NCBI GenBank assembly: GCA_026710625.1
Contig: JAPOQQ010000009.1
Span: 1-33,659 of the forward strand
From: Candidatus Dadabacteria bacterium
GTDB lineage: Bacteria > Desulfobacterota_D > UBA1144 > Nemesobacterales > Nemesobacteraceae
Length of the DNA stretch: 33,659 bases
Direction of reading: 5' to 3'
Positions 1 to 7,711 of this stretch are shown in pieces. Positions within the stretch are counted from its first letter, which is position 1. Each line of letters starts with the position of its first letter. The notes beneath the pieces are model-generated. The model searched no databases and was not told the origin of the DNA. It saw nothing but the letters and a program-made list of their open reading frames with translations. The position numbers and the translations under genes were made by a program.

Positions 1-156
1 GTGGAAACGCTAGAGAACCCTGTATCTCTCAAGCAGATAAAGAACGACGGAAGACTCGAGGGTATCTCCCTTGTAAGGCAGAGCAGACTTTCGGTCATGC
101 AGATCGAAAAGAAGCATTTTGATGTAATCGTCAAGCTTGGAAGAAAAAGCCTCTGA
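1..156 (+). CDS. EVE-domain protein, C-terminal fragment (5' end outside window)
   Basis: Only the last 51 codons are present; the frame is open from base 1 and stops at TGA 154-156. The visible residues include NPVSLKQIKND and LVRQSRLSVMQIEK, which match the conserved C-terminal end of EVE-domain proteins (PUA-like fold, thymocyte nuclear protein 1 family). That family binds modified bases in RNA or DNA. The GTG at base 1 is probably internal, because EVE proteins are about 135-150 residues long. The call rests on this C-terminal signature alone. Confidence 0.7.
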   Translation: METLENPVSLKQIKNDGRLEGISLVRQSRLSVMQIEKKHFDVIVKLGRKSL

Positions 157-198
157 CTTTGACGAGAATATCTAAAAACCGCCTGTTTCCCCAGACAA

Positions 199-307
199 TC
201 CTCCAGAGAGATTCATTTCAGCGAAACGCTGAACGGAGGTTATAACCTGTCGGTAAACCTGTTTTTTCCACATCGGCTTCTTACAGTTATACTTACCAAG
301 ATAACTG
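199..307 (+). promoter_or_regulatory. Structured leader upstream of the RNase E/G gene
   Basis: The 170-base gap before rng contains a hairpin (TTCAGCG at 217-223, loop AAA, CGCTGAA at 227-233) enclosed by CCTCC (200-204) and GGAGG (235-239). It also contains a perfect 7-bp inverted repeat, CAGTTAT (284-290) and ATAACTG (301-307), with a 10-base spacer, and AACCTGT twice, 12 bases apart (244-250, 256-262). No clear ribosome-binding site precedes the ATG at 327. Control of rng through these elements is inference. Confidence 0.35.
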
Positions 308-326
308 ATTTATATTTCAACATCCT

Positions 327-1820
327 ATGAACACTCAACTTATCATCAACTCGCTTTTTAACGAAACGAGGATAGCGGTCTTGGAGAAAAGCAGGCTGAT
401 CGAGCTTTTCATCGAGAGGAAATCAAGTTCTTCGCTGGTGGGCAACATTTACAAAGGGAAAGTGGAGAAGATAGTCCCCGGAATGCAGGCGGCATTTGTT
501 GGCATGGGAAACGGCAAGTCCGGGTTTCTCTCGGCCGAGGATGTGTATGAGGAATCGCTTAGCGAACTTTTCCTTGAAGAGGAAGAGACAAAAAAGACCT
601 CCAGAAAAAACCACCAACCTATACAGAATGTGCTGCGTCAGGGTCAGGAAGTGATGGTCCAGGTCACAAAGGAACCCACCGGAAATAAAGGCCCTAAGCT
701 TACCTCTCACGTAGGCATACCGGGCAAGTATCTTGTTCTGCTTCCCGGGTCAGACTCGGTGAATCTGTCCCGAAAGATAACCGACAGAAAAAGCAGGAAA
801 AGATTTTCCGAAATCATGCGGAATAAACCCGAAGACATGGGCTTTATAGTTAGAACGGCGTGTGTGGAAGCGGACGAGAAGGATATCAAGACCGAGATGA
901 AAGCTCTTGTGAGAAAGTGGAGAAGGATAAAGAAAAAATATGAAGAATCGAAAACCCCGGGCGTGATATACGAAGAAGCCGATACCTGTATCAGGGTTGT
1001 TAGGGACCTGATGGGAAACGGCCTTAAGAAAATTGTCGTTGACTCCCCCAAAGCCCACGGCCGGATTACCAAGTACTTTTCCGACAAGATTAAGAATGAT
1101 GGCTTCAAAGTCGATATGTATGACAAAGAAGAACCCATATTCGACAGATACGGAATCGAGAGCCAGATCGAAAAAATGTACAGAAAAAAGGCCTGGATGA
1201 AGTCGGGAGGTTACCTGATCATAGACGAGGCTGAGGGACTCACCGTGATAGACGTTAACTCCGGGAAGCTCGTCGGAGAGGAATTTCACAAGAAAACAAT
1301 AATGAAAACGAACGAAGAAGCCGCAGTTGAGGCCGCAAGGCAGATAAGGCTTCGCAATCTGGTCGGAATCATAGTTATCGATTTCATAGACGTGCAGTCT
1401 GTTAGATCCAGAAAGAAGGTAGAGTCGCTTTTCACGGATGAAATGAAAAAGGATAAGGCGAGGACCACGATCCAGGAAATATCGTCTTTCAGCGTAATCC
1501 AGCTTACCAGACGCAGAGTCAGGGAAAGTATACTTTCTGACTTGACCGAACCCTGCGATACCTGCGAGGGAAGAGGACGGATAAAGTCGATATACACTAC
1601 CTGTTACGAGATACTGAGGGATATTGATCAATGGACAAGGCAGAGCGCTGAAGGACCTGTTGTCGTGCAGGCCAACAAGAAGGTCATAGCGAAGCTCAGA
1701 GAAATAGAAGGAAGAGCCATAAGAAGAATCCAGCGTGAGAGGGGCGTAAAGATAAAATTCAAATCCACTGAAGATGTTTTCGAGAGGTTCACAATTTCCA
1801 GGGAAGGAAATTCTGGTTAG
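327..1820 (+). CDS. rng: Ribonuclease E/G family endoribonuclease
   Basis: Endoribonuclease for rRNA maturation and mRNA decay. The 497 residues are close to RNase G length, with no long C-terminal degradosome scaffold. An S1 domain lies at about residues 37-130 (LVGNIYKGKVEKIVPGMQAA), followed by the RNase H-like/5'-sensor and DNase I-like parts. The metal-binding aspartates are D309 (TVIDVNSGK) and D352 (VIDFIDV), with the same 43-residue spacing as D303/D346 of E. coli RNase E. The zinc-link cysteines are C410 and C413 (PCDTCEGRG). The next gene starts 19 bases after the stop. The start is the first ATG that gives the standard family N terminus. Confidence 0.95.
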   Translation: MNTQLIINSLFNETRIAVLEKSRLIELFIERKSSSSLVGNIYKGKVEKIVPGMQAAFVGMGNGKSGFLSAEDVYEESLSELFLEEEETKKTSRKNHQPIQNVLRQGQEVMVQVTKEPTGNKGPKLTSHVGIPGKYLVLLPGSDSVNLSRKITDRKSRKRFSEIMRNKPEDMGFIVRTACVEADEKDIKTEMKALVRKWRRIKKKYEESKTPGVIYEEADTCIRVVRDLMGNGLKKIVVDSPKAHGRITKYFSDKIKNDGFKVDMYDKEEPIFDRYGIESQIEKMYRKKAWMKSGGYLIIDEAEGLTVIDVNSGKLVGEEFHKKTIMKTNEEAAVEAARQIRLRNLVGIIVIDFIDVQSVRSRKKVESLFTDEMKKDKARTTIQEISSFSVIQLTRRRVRESILSDLTEPCDTCEGRGRIKSIYTTCYEILRDIDQWTRQSAEGPVVVQANKKVIAKLREIEGRAIRRIQRERGVKIKFKSTEDVFERFTISREGNSG

Positions 1821-1823
1821 TCG

Positions 1824-1830
1824 AAAGGAG
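1824..1830 (+). promoter_or_regulatory. Ribosome-binding site deciding a TTG start
   Basis: AAAGGAG lies 9 bases before TTG 1840. This favours the TTG over in-frame ATG 1774, which would overlap the end of rng by 47 bases and add 22 residues absent from the family. Confidence 0.65.
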
Positions 1831-1839
1831 CATTCTAAG

Positions 1840-2262
1840 TTGAGTAAAAACGGATTTCTTTATCATGTGGCGATCGCCGTAAAAGATATCAAGAAGGCTG
1901 AAGATATCTACTCCAAACTACTCGGACTTCGGGTTGTCCACAGAGAGGACGTGGTCAACTATGGGGTTAAGACATCGATGCTTTGCTCCGAATCGGAAGA
2001 GGGCACCGCGGTAGAACTTATCGAACCTTTGGACGAGAATTCCCCGATTTCGCAGTTCCTGGAGAAAAGAGGGGAGGGCGTTCATCACATCTGCTTTCTT
2101 GTGGACGATATAGAATCCTCTCTCCGAGCCCTCGAGAAAGAAGGTGTCAGGCTTATCGATGAACATCCGAGGCCGGGATCTTACAACTGTAAAGTCGCCT
2201 TCATACACCCCAAATCAATGAACGGAGTGCTGGTGGAACTTGCGGAGAAGGTAAAGGACTGA
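1840..2262 (+). CDS. mce: Methylmalonyl-CoA epimerase
   Basis: Interconverts (2R)- and (2S)-methylmalonyl-CoA in propionyl-CoA metabolism. The 140 residues from TTG 1840 form two paired VOC/glyoxalase modules. Metal-site positions are visible as H9 (LYHVAIAV), the HH pair at 82-83 (EGVHHICFLV) and E133 (VLVELAE). The length fits the family (about 135-140). It follows rng by 19 bases and is convergent with tatA. No mutase gene is in the window. Other VOC proteins are possible, but the GEGVHHICF and NGVLVELAE motifs are typical of the epimerase. Confidence 0.88.
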   Translation: MSKNGFLYHVAIAVKDIKKAEDIYSKLLGLRVVHREDVVNYGVKTSMLCSESEEGTAVELIEPLDENSPISQFLEKRGEGVHHICFLVDDIESSLRALEKEGVRLIDEHPRPGSYNCKVAFIHPKSMNGVLVELAEKVKD

Positions 2263-2277
2263 GGAGAGGGTTTTTGA

Positions 2278-2457
2278 TTAGGAACTGCTCTGACCCTCTT
2301 CCTTATTGTCTGAGTCGTCGTCTTTTAGGGATTTCCTGAACCCGCTTATCCCCTTGCCAAGCGAAGACCCCAGATCTCCAAGCCTGCTTGGACCGAAGAT
2401 TATGAGCAGGATTGCCAGTATCAGGATTAATTCCCATATGCCGAATTGTCCGAACAT
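2278..2457 (-). CDS. tatA: Sec-independent translocase protein TatA
   Basis: Pore-forming subunit of the twin-arginine translocase in the inner membrane. From ATG 2457 the protein has 59 residues: an N-terminal transmembrane helix ([17 protein letters not shown]), the FG hinge, an amphipathic helix ([19 protein letters not shown]) and an acidic, serine-rich tail. A further-upstream TTG at 2493 would add 12 residues before the canonical [10 protein letters not shown] start and is rejected. No convincing Shine-Dalgarno precedes the ATG. tatC is not in the window. Its stop lies 15 bases from the convergent epimerase stop. Confidence 0.92.
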   Translation of the reverse strand: MFGQFGIWELILILAILLIIFGPSRLGDLGSSLGKGISGFRKSLKDDDSDNKEEGQSSS

Positions 2458-2528
2458 ATAAAAAGATGATACCCGAATACTGTCGCTTCTCAAATATTTC
2501 AGGAGGATACTCTGAATTTACCGATATT

Positions 2529-2636
2529 ATGTCTGCGCAGGTGGAACTCGGGTTCGGGTCGCGTCCCTTGGCAGATTCGGTGAGGGACACCTATCGATGG
2601 TTTGACGAGCAGGGTATGCTCGGCAAAAATGGTTAA
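2529..2636 (+). pseudogene. C-terminal remnant of an NAD-dependent epimerase/reductase (extended SDR)
   Basis: The frame ending at TAA 2634-2636 encodes residues such as VELGFGSRPLADSVRDTYRW and FDEQGML. This matches the end of extended short-chain dehydrogenases of the dihydroflavonol-reductase or sugar-epimerase type, where an LGF.PRPLE..LRDTV.WF pattern precedes the stop. The Rossmann domain and catalytic YxxxK are absent; upstream lies the start of tatA on the other strand. The fragment ends exactly at the next gene's start, as in an intact operon, so it looks like the tail of a gene cut off when the segment was inserted. The identity rests on about 30 residues. Confidence 0.6.
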
Positions 2637-3399
2637 GATGTCCGAGGAACAACTTCACAGCGTGATGGTATGGGCAGTTATTGCTGTGGCTGTCCCGACG
2701 TTCCTTTACCTGCTCCGTAAAACCGCGCCCTATGGCCGTCATTACGCGGGTGCGGGTTGGGGGCCGGACATTTCCGTCAGGTTCGGCTGGATCATCATGG
2801 AACTGCCGGCGGTTGCCGTATTCCTCGCCGTTTATCTTAACGGGGATGCTTCGTTCCACATCGTGCCGCTGCTATTTCTGGTCATGTGGCAGGGCCACTA
2901 TCTGAACCGGACGTTCATTTACCCGTTTCGGATCAAGACGAGTGGGCGGAAGACGCCGTTGCTGGTGGTCGGGTCGGGCTTTTTCTTCAATGTAATTAAC
3001 GCCTACATCAATGCCCGATTCATTTCGGAATTCGGCCAGTACCCTGTTGAATGGCTCGCCGACCCTCGTTTCTTAATCGGCCTCGGGGTTTTTCTATGCG
3101 GGATTGCTCTCAACCTCCACGCCGACAATATCCTTATTCGTCTACGTAGGCCGGGCAATACCGGTTATGTGATTCCGCAGGGTGGCGGGTTTCGCTTTGT
3201 CTCGTGCCCGAATTATATGGGCGAAATCCTCGAATGGGTCGGCTGGGCACTAGCAACGTGGTCGTTGAGCGGCCTCGCCTTCTTGCTGTTCACCTCCGCC
3301 AATCTCATTCCCAGGGCGCGCAGCAATCATCAATGGTATGTGGAAACCTTCAGAGATTATCCACCGCACCGCAAGGTCCTGATACCGGGCATTTATTGA
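2629..3399 (+). CDS. Steroid 5-alpha-reductase family (3-oxo-5-alpha-steroid 4-dehydrogenase-like) membrane enzyme
   Basis: An integral-membrane, NADPH-dependent enone reductase family; steroid substrates are known for eukaryotic members. The 256 residues from ATG 2629 give 6-7 hydrophobic segments. Family hallmarks are strong: MELPAV with E58, and GHYLNRTF with Y91, which align with the catalytic E57 and Y91 of human SRD5A2. The C-terminal motifs NLHADNILIRLRRPG, NYMGEILEWVGWALATWS and YPPHRKVLIP also match. The start overlaps the stop of the SDR remnant; ATG 2638, just after that TAA, is an alternative. The gene is visibly GC-richer than its neighbours, suggesting transfer. The substrate is unknown. 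Confidence 0.85.
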   Translation: MVKMSEEQLHSVMVWAVIAVAVPTFLYLLRKTAPYGRHYAGAGWGPDISVRFGWIIMELPAVAVFLAVYLNGDASFHIVPLLFLVMWQGHYLNRTFIYPFRIKTSGRKTPLLVVGSGFFFNVINAYINARFISEFGQYPVEWLADPRFLIGLGVFLCGIALNLHADNILIRLRRPGNTGYVIPQGGGFRFVSCPNYMGEILEWVGWALATWSLSGLAFLLFTSANLIPRARSNHQWYVETFRDYPPHRKVLIPGIY

Positions 3400-3425
3400 T
3401 TGAGATGTGTATGGTTGGTTGCGGG

Positions 3426-5516
3426 TCAGATTTTCGAGAAATCAGCGATCATGAAAAACAGATCTTTTATTTCATTGAGCAGAGCCAGACGGTTGTCTCT
3501 GATCTTCTCATCTTTGTCCATGACCATTACCGCGTCAAAGAAGCGATCTATTGGGGCAGAGAGTGTCTTTATGGATTCAAGCGCTTTGAGGTAATCGCTT
3601 TGCCCGGCGGCTTTTTCAGAATCGGCCAGTTTCTTTAAAACCGCTGTCCGCGTCTTGGTAAAAGCTCTATGGAGATCTTTTTCTTCTTTTTGCTTGAACA
3701 GCTTCTTGTCAAGCGGTGAGGACGGTCTGGTCTTCGCTATGTTGAAAACCCTTTTAAAGCCTGTAGCTAGGGCCTCAAAATCCTTTCGTTTTGCGAATTT
3801 CCCAAGCGCGTTTATTCTGCGGTAAGCGTCAAGGGGGTTGTCAAAACCTGCCGAGATTACGGATTCGACGACATTTCTCTCGTAACCTGACTCTGTCATT
3901 AGGTTGCGGAACCTCTCGGAGAAAAACGCGAGAATGTTTTCTTTAAGCTTTTCCTCGGACAGTTTGCCATCACGAGCTTTTTGCGCGTCCATGGAATCGA
4001 GCACGAGCCTTATGTCGCGTTCAAGGAGTCTGGAGAGAGAAATATCAAACTTCTTTTCTAGGGCTATTCTGATTATTCCGAGGGTCTGTCTTCTCAGCGC
4101 GTAGGGATCAGAAGACCCGGTGGGTGCGAGATCCGCGATGAAGCACGAACAGATGTTGTCCGTTTTGTCCACTATGCTTAGAAGCGCTCCGGTTTTCGTT
4201 CGCGGTAGTTCACCGGTTCTCGTAAGCGGCATGTATTGTTCTTCGATTGCGTTTGCAACGGCTTTTTTCTCCCCGGAAGCAAGCGAGTAGTACTTGCCCA
4301 TGACACCCTGGAGTTCAGCGAATTCAAAGACCATCTGGGTCGCGAGATCAGATTTTGAGAGTTCCGCGGCCCTTTCAAGATCGGGGTTGGCAAAGATGTC
4401 GGCGGCAAGCATCCTCATACGCTCGACTTTTTCCCTGTAAGTTCCTATATCAGATAGAAACACCATGCTTTCAAGATCTTCTGTGTAGGCGTTTAGGCTT
4501 TTTTTCGTATCTTCGGAGAAAAAGAATTCGGCGTCGTTAAGTCTTGCCCTTATTACCCGCTCGTTTCCCCTTATGATCACTTGTTTATCCTTAACCGGGG
4601 TTCCGCAGACAAAGATAAAACAGGAAAGAAGCTTGCCGGTCTTCTGAGAATAAACGGGGAAATATTTCTGGTGGTTCTTCATCACGCTTATAAGAACTTC
4701 CGCGGGCAAACGCAGGTATTTTTTCTCGAATTCTCCTACCAGAACCGTCGGATGCTCCACCAGGTTCACCACGGTTTCAAGCAGTTCGGGGTCTTCCTTT
4801 ATGGTTCCGCCTATCTTTTTGGCTGCCGTCTCTGTGTCCCTTCTTATAATTTCCTTTCTTTTCTCCGGGTCCGCTACTACGTTGTTTTTCTCAAGGGTTT
4901 TCAGATAATTTCCCCAGGATGCCACTCGAAACGGTTTCGGGGAAGTGAACCTGTGACCGAAACTGCGGTCAGAACTTTTGATGTTCTCAACGCTGAATTT
5001 TACTGGCTTGCCATCGTAGAGCGCCGCTATCCACCTTATGGGTCTTGCGAAGGTCAGTTTTCCGTCGCCCCATCTCATTGATTTCCTGAAGGGAACCGAC
5101 GAGATCACTCCCGGGAGAATCTCTTTTAGAACGGATGAAGTTCTTTTTCCTTTTACCGTTTTCCTTACGCAGAGGAATTCCCCGTTATCCCTTTTTGTGA
5201 TGACGAGTTCCTCGACATCGACCTTCTGGGATCTAGCGAAACCCGCAGCGGCCTTGGTGGGCTTTCCATTTTCGTCAAATGCTATGCGTATTGGTGGCCC
5301 GAAGTTCTCGGTCGTGCGGTCCTTCTGTTTTCTCTCAAGTCCGCTTACCCTTGCCGAAAGCCTTCTCGGGGTGTAGAAGATCTCCATTTCCCCGAATTCA
5401 ATGCCCTTGTCTCGGAGTTCTCCGCTTAGAATATCGCCCAGATCCTCCCGGGCTTTTTCAAGGAAAAGAGCAGGTATTTCCTCCGTTCCGATCTCAAGTA
5501 TCAGTTCTTTTTCCAT
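3426..5516 (-). CDS. glyS: Glycine--tRNA ligase beta subunit
   Basis: Beta subunit of the bacterial alpha2beta2 glycyl-tRNA synthetase, which binds tRNA. The 696 residues from ATG 5516 begin [18 protein letters not shown], the standard N terminus; a frame extension 21 residues upstream is not family-like. Other signatures are [25 protein letters not shown] and the DPYALRR segment near the HD-like domain, with a C-terminal anticodon-binding region. The start overlaps the end of glyQ by 16 bases, indicating co-translation. No terminator is obvious before the convergent reductase gene. Confidence 0.96.
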   Translation of the reverse strand: MEKELILEIGTEEIPALFLEKAREDLGDILSGELRDKGIEFGEMEIFYTPRRLSARVSGLERKQKDRTTENFGPPIRIAFDENGKPTKAAAGFARSQKVDVEELVITKRDNGEFLCVRKTVKGKRTSSVLKEILPGVISSVPFRKSMRWGDGKLTFARPIRWIAALYDGKPVKFSVENIKSSDRSFGHRFTSPKPFRVASWGNYLKTLEKNNVVADPEKRKEIIRRDTETAAKKIGGTIKEDPELLETVVNLVEHPTVLVGEFEKKYLRLPAEVLISVMKNHQKYFPVYSQKTGKLLSCFIFVCGTPVKDKQVIIRGNERVIRARLNDAEFFFSEDTKKSLNAYTEDLESMVFLSDIGTYREKVERMRMLAADIFANPDLERAAELSKSDLATQMVFEFAELQGVMGKYYSLASGEKKAVANAIEEQYMPLTRTGELPRTKTGALLSIVDKTDNICSCFIADLAPTGSSDPYALRRQTLGIIRIALEKKFDISLSRLLERDIRLVLDSMDAQKARDGKLSEEKLKENILAFFSERFRNLMTESGYERNVVESVISAGFDNPLDAYRRINALGKFAKRKDFEALATGFKRVFNIAKTRPSSPLDKKLFKQKEEKDLHRAFTKTRTAVLKKLADSEKAAGQSDYLKALESIKTLSAPIDRFFDAVMVMDKDEKIRDNRLALLNEIKDLFFMIADFSKI

Positions 5517-6388
5517 GGGTTGTTCTTCAGGAGGGGGAATCCCAGATTTTCTCTGGTCTGCAGATACGAAGTCGCGCACAGATTCGCAAGCGCCCTTACC
5601 CTCGCTATGTATGAGGCACGCTCGGCCACCCCTATCGCTCCTCTCGCGTCAAGCAGGTTGAAGGTGTGTGAACTTTTAAGACAGTATTCGTAAGCGGGAA
5701 GGGAGAGCTGCTTTTCGATAAGTGATCTGCATTCCTGCTCGTACATGTTAAAGAGGTCGCTTAGCATCGCGGGATCGGATTCCTCGAAGTTGTACTTTGA
5801 GAACTGGACTTCGCTTTGATGATGAATCTCTCCGTACGTTATTCCCTTTGTCCATTCAAGATCGTAAACGCTTTCGACTTCCTGCAGGTACATTGCTATT
5901 CTTTCGGTTCCGTATGTTATCTCGGCCGATATTGGATCAAGATCTATTCCTCCCGCCTGCTGAAAATATGTGAACTGCGTTATTTCCATACCGTCAAGCC
6001 AAACCTCCCAACCAAGTCCCCACGCTCCGAGCGTCGGGGATTCCCAGTCGTCTTCAACGAACCTTATGTCGTGCTCAAGCGGATTTATTCCGAATGACTT
6101 TAGACTGTCGAGGAAAAGTTCCTGAATATCATCGGGAGAAGGCTTTATTATCACCTGGAACTGATAGTAGTGCTGAAGCCTGTTGGGATTATCTCCGTAT
6201 CTCCCGTCGGTTGGTCTCCTTGAAGGCTCGACGTAAGCCACGTGCCAGGGCTCGGGGCCAAGGCAGCGCAGGAATGTGGCCGGATGAAAAGTTCCTGCGC
6301 CTTTCTCTATGTCGTACGGCTGTACAACCAGGCATCCCTTGGATGACCAGTAGTCCTGGAGAGCCAGAATAAGTTCCTGGTAAGTCAT
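5501..6388 (-). CDS. glyQ: Glycine--tRNA ligase alpha subunit
   Basis: Catalytic alpha subunit (class II core) of glycyl-tRNA synthetase, charging tRNA-Gly. The 295 residues from ATG 6388 begin [17 protein letters not shown] 6397, three codons upstream, is possible but unneeded. Highly conserved segments include [52 protein letters not shown] and [12 protein letters not shown]. The length matches the family (about 290-300). It overlaps glyS, and the pair forms an operon. No clear Shine-Dalgarno sequence precedes the start. Confidence 0.97.
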   Translation of the reverse strand: MTYQELILALQDYWSSKGCLVVQPYDIEKGAGTFHPATFLRCLGPEPWHVAYVEPSRRPTDGRYGDNPNRLQHYYQFQVIIKPSPDDIQELFLDSLKSFGINPLEHDIRFVEDDWESPTLGAWGLGWEVWLDGMEITQFTYFQQAGGIDLDPISAEITYGTERIAMYLQEVESVYDLEWTKGITYGEIHHQSEVQFSKYNFEESDPAMLSDLFNMYEQECRSLIEKQLSLPAYEYCLKSSHTFNLLDARGAIGVAERASYIARVRALANLCATSYLQTRENLGFPLLKNNPWKKN

Positions 6389-6489
6389 AATCCGCAAAAT
6401 ACTACCATTAAAATAGAAGAATCAAATACGTCGGCATGTTTGTAAAAGCTTTACCTGCGGGTACTTTCGAAGATTTGCAGGCATGATTG

Positions 6490-7641
6490 TTAAGAGGTTG
6501 TTTGTTGACCGGTTGTTTCATGACGGTCCGATTCCTCAAAGGGAGGCAGATTGAGCCAGTAGCGCGTGTGGCGTCGCTGCCCGGTTCTGTGAAATGCGCC
6601 CATGGCGACCATATGGGCTAGGTCGCGCGTCGCCGTTGAAGCCGTCGCCCCGGTTATTCTTTGATAATTCTGCGCGCTGAGGCCGCCCTCAAAACCGTCT
6701 GGTTCAGCATCAAAGAGTCGTAGAAGGATTTTTTCCTGCCGCGGGTTCAACGAACCACGGAGCCGATCGAACAACCGTGTTTGCTGAATTGACCGGATCA
6801 GGCGTCGTTCGCTCCAAATCTGGGCGTCCAGCACAGTATCCGCAAACCAAGTCAGCCAGTTGGTGATATCAAGCGAGCTGCAACTCTCATCCAGAATATC
6901 ATAGTAGGCCTTGCGCCGTCGAGCGATGGTACGGGAAAGCGCAATTAAACTCGGTTCGCCAAGTGACTGGGCGAGAGCTTTTTCCGCCAAGGCACGGGCT
7001 ATACGGCCGTTTCCGTCCTCGAAGGGATGAATACGCACAAAGTACAGATGAGCGGTTCCCGCCCACGTCAGAGAGGAGAGTCTGCTCCCGATTAAAGCAG
7101 TCTGATCGTACCACTCTATGAAACGTTCCATCTCTTCTGTCATCCGCTCTGAAGGTGGTGCTTCATAGTGAATCTGGGGTTTATAATCAGGTCCGGAAAC
7201 GACCTGCATAGCTTCGGGGTGGCGACGATAGCCGCCGACAACTTCTAGGTGAGAGCGGTCTCGCATAAGCATCCGATGCCAGCGCCACAGTGTTTCGTGG
7301 TCCAGCGGGCGGTCATACTCATGGTAGAGCGCTACCATCATTTCAGCTACCCCTTCTTCCTCTGGTGATGCTGTTTTCCGGCTGGCAGTTAATCCGAATC
7401 GTCGGCGGATAGAGGATTGCACTGATTCCCGGTCGAGAATTTCACCTTCAATTGCGGATGTTTCAACAGCTTCGCCGCTCAGCCACTTGACCCGCAGCTC
7501 GGACTGATCTTCATAGGTGAGCTGGCGCCAAGCGCCGATTCTGCGGCCTGACTCATGCAGAAAACGCTCCTCGAAAGGTATCAGAACAGATTTGTCCCAT
7601 GTGAACTCTGGCCAATTAGAATGTTGCCATACCCATTTCAT
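6490..7641 (-). CDS. Fic-family protein (class II, N-terminal inhibitory motif)
   Basis: Fic enzymes transfer AMP from ATP to hydroxyl side chains of proteins. The 383 residues contain the complete active-site motif HPFEDGNGRIAR (205-216), with catalytic H205. The N-terminal motif TSAIEG (61-66) fits the (S/T)xxxE(G/N) inhibitory helix of class II Fic proteins, so autoinhibition is expected. The N terminus resembles the domain common in DUF4172-Fic proteins, and a winged-helix-like region lies at about 318-365. It sits 70 bases downstream of trmFO and about 100 bases before glyQ. It is GC-richer than its neighbours and likely accessory. The target protein cannot be read from the sequence. Confidence 0.9.
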   Translation of the reverse strand: MKWVWQHSNWPEFTWDKSVLIPFEERFLHESGRRIGAWRQLTYEDQSELRVKWLSGEAVETSAIEGEILDRESVQSSIRRRFGLTASRKTASPEEEGVAEMMVALYHEYDRPLDHETLWRWHRMLMRDRSHLEVVGGYRRHPEAMQVVSGPDYKPQIHYEAPPSERMTEEMERFIEWYDQTALIGSRLSSLTWAGTAHLYFVRIHPFEDGNGRIARALAEKALAQSLGEPSLIALSRTIARRRKAYYDILDESCSSLDITNWLTWFADTVLDAQIWSERRLIRSIQQTRLFDRLRGSLNPRQEKILLRLFDAEPDGFEGGLSAQNYQRITGATASTATRDLAHMVAMGAFHRTGQRRHTRYWLNLPPFEESDRHETTGQQTTS

Positions 7642-7659
7642 GAGCGATAAAAATACTCC

Positions 7660-7709
7660 CTATAGCTCATGTTTTTACCTGTTTTTGGGCTATAGAGCAA
7701 ATGCTATAG
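7660..7709 (-). promoter_or_regulatory. Repeated CTATAG motifs upstream of the Fic gene (possible operator/promoter)
   Basis: The 70-base gap between trmFO and the Fic gene contains the palindromic hexamer CTATAG three times, at 7660-7665, 7690-7695 and 7704-7709. The last two lie in GCTATAG direct repeats 14 bases apart. Such packing before a gene with a C-terminal winged helix could be an autoregulatory operator. This is inference; no confident -35/-10 pair was identified. Confidence 0.3.
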
Positions 7710-7711
7710 TT

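Noticed and set aside
750-1631. A 293-codon open frame on the minus strand inside rng
   Set aside because: It lies fully within a well-conserved gene, its product has no recognisable family, and it is explained by codon bias of the other strand.
2263-2301. Inverted repeat between mce and tatA as a bidirectional terminator
   Set aside because: The stem (AGAGGGT/ACCCTCT) has a 21-base loop and no T-run on either side.
2412-2636. A 74-codon plus-strand frame as an intact gene
   Set aside because: Only the last 35 codons resemble a protein family (SDR C terminus), and the first part is antisense to tatA. It is reported as a remnant.
6454-6481. CCTGC/GCAGG inverted repeat between fic and glyQ as a terminator
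   Set aside because: A stem of only 5 bp with an 18-base loop, and no adjacent T-run.
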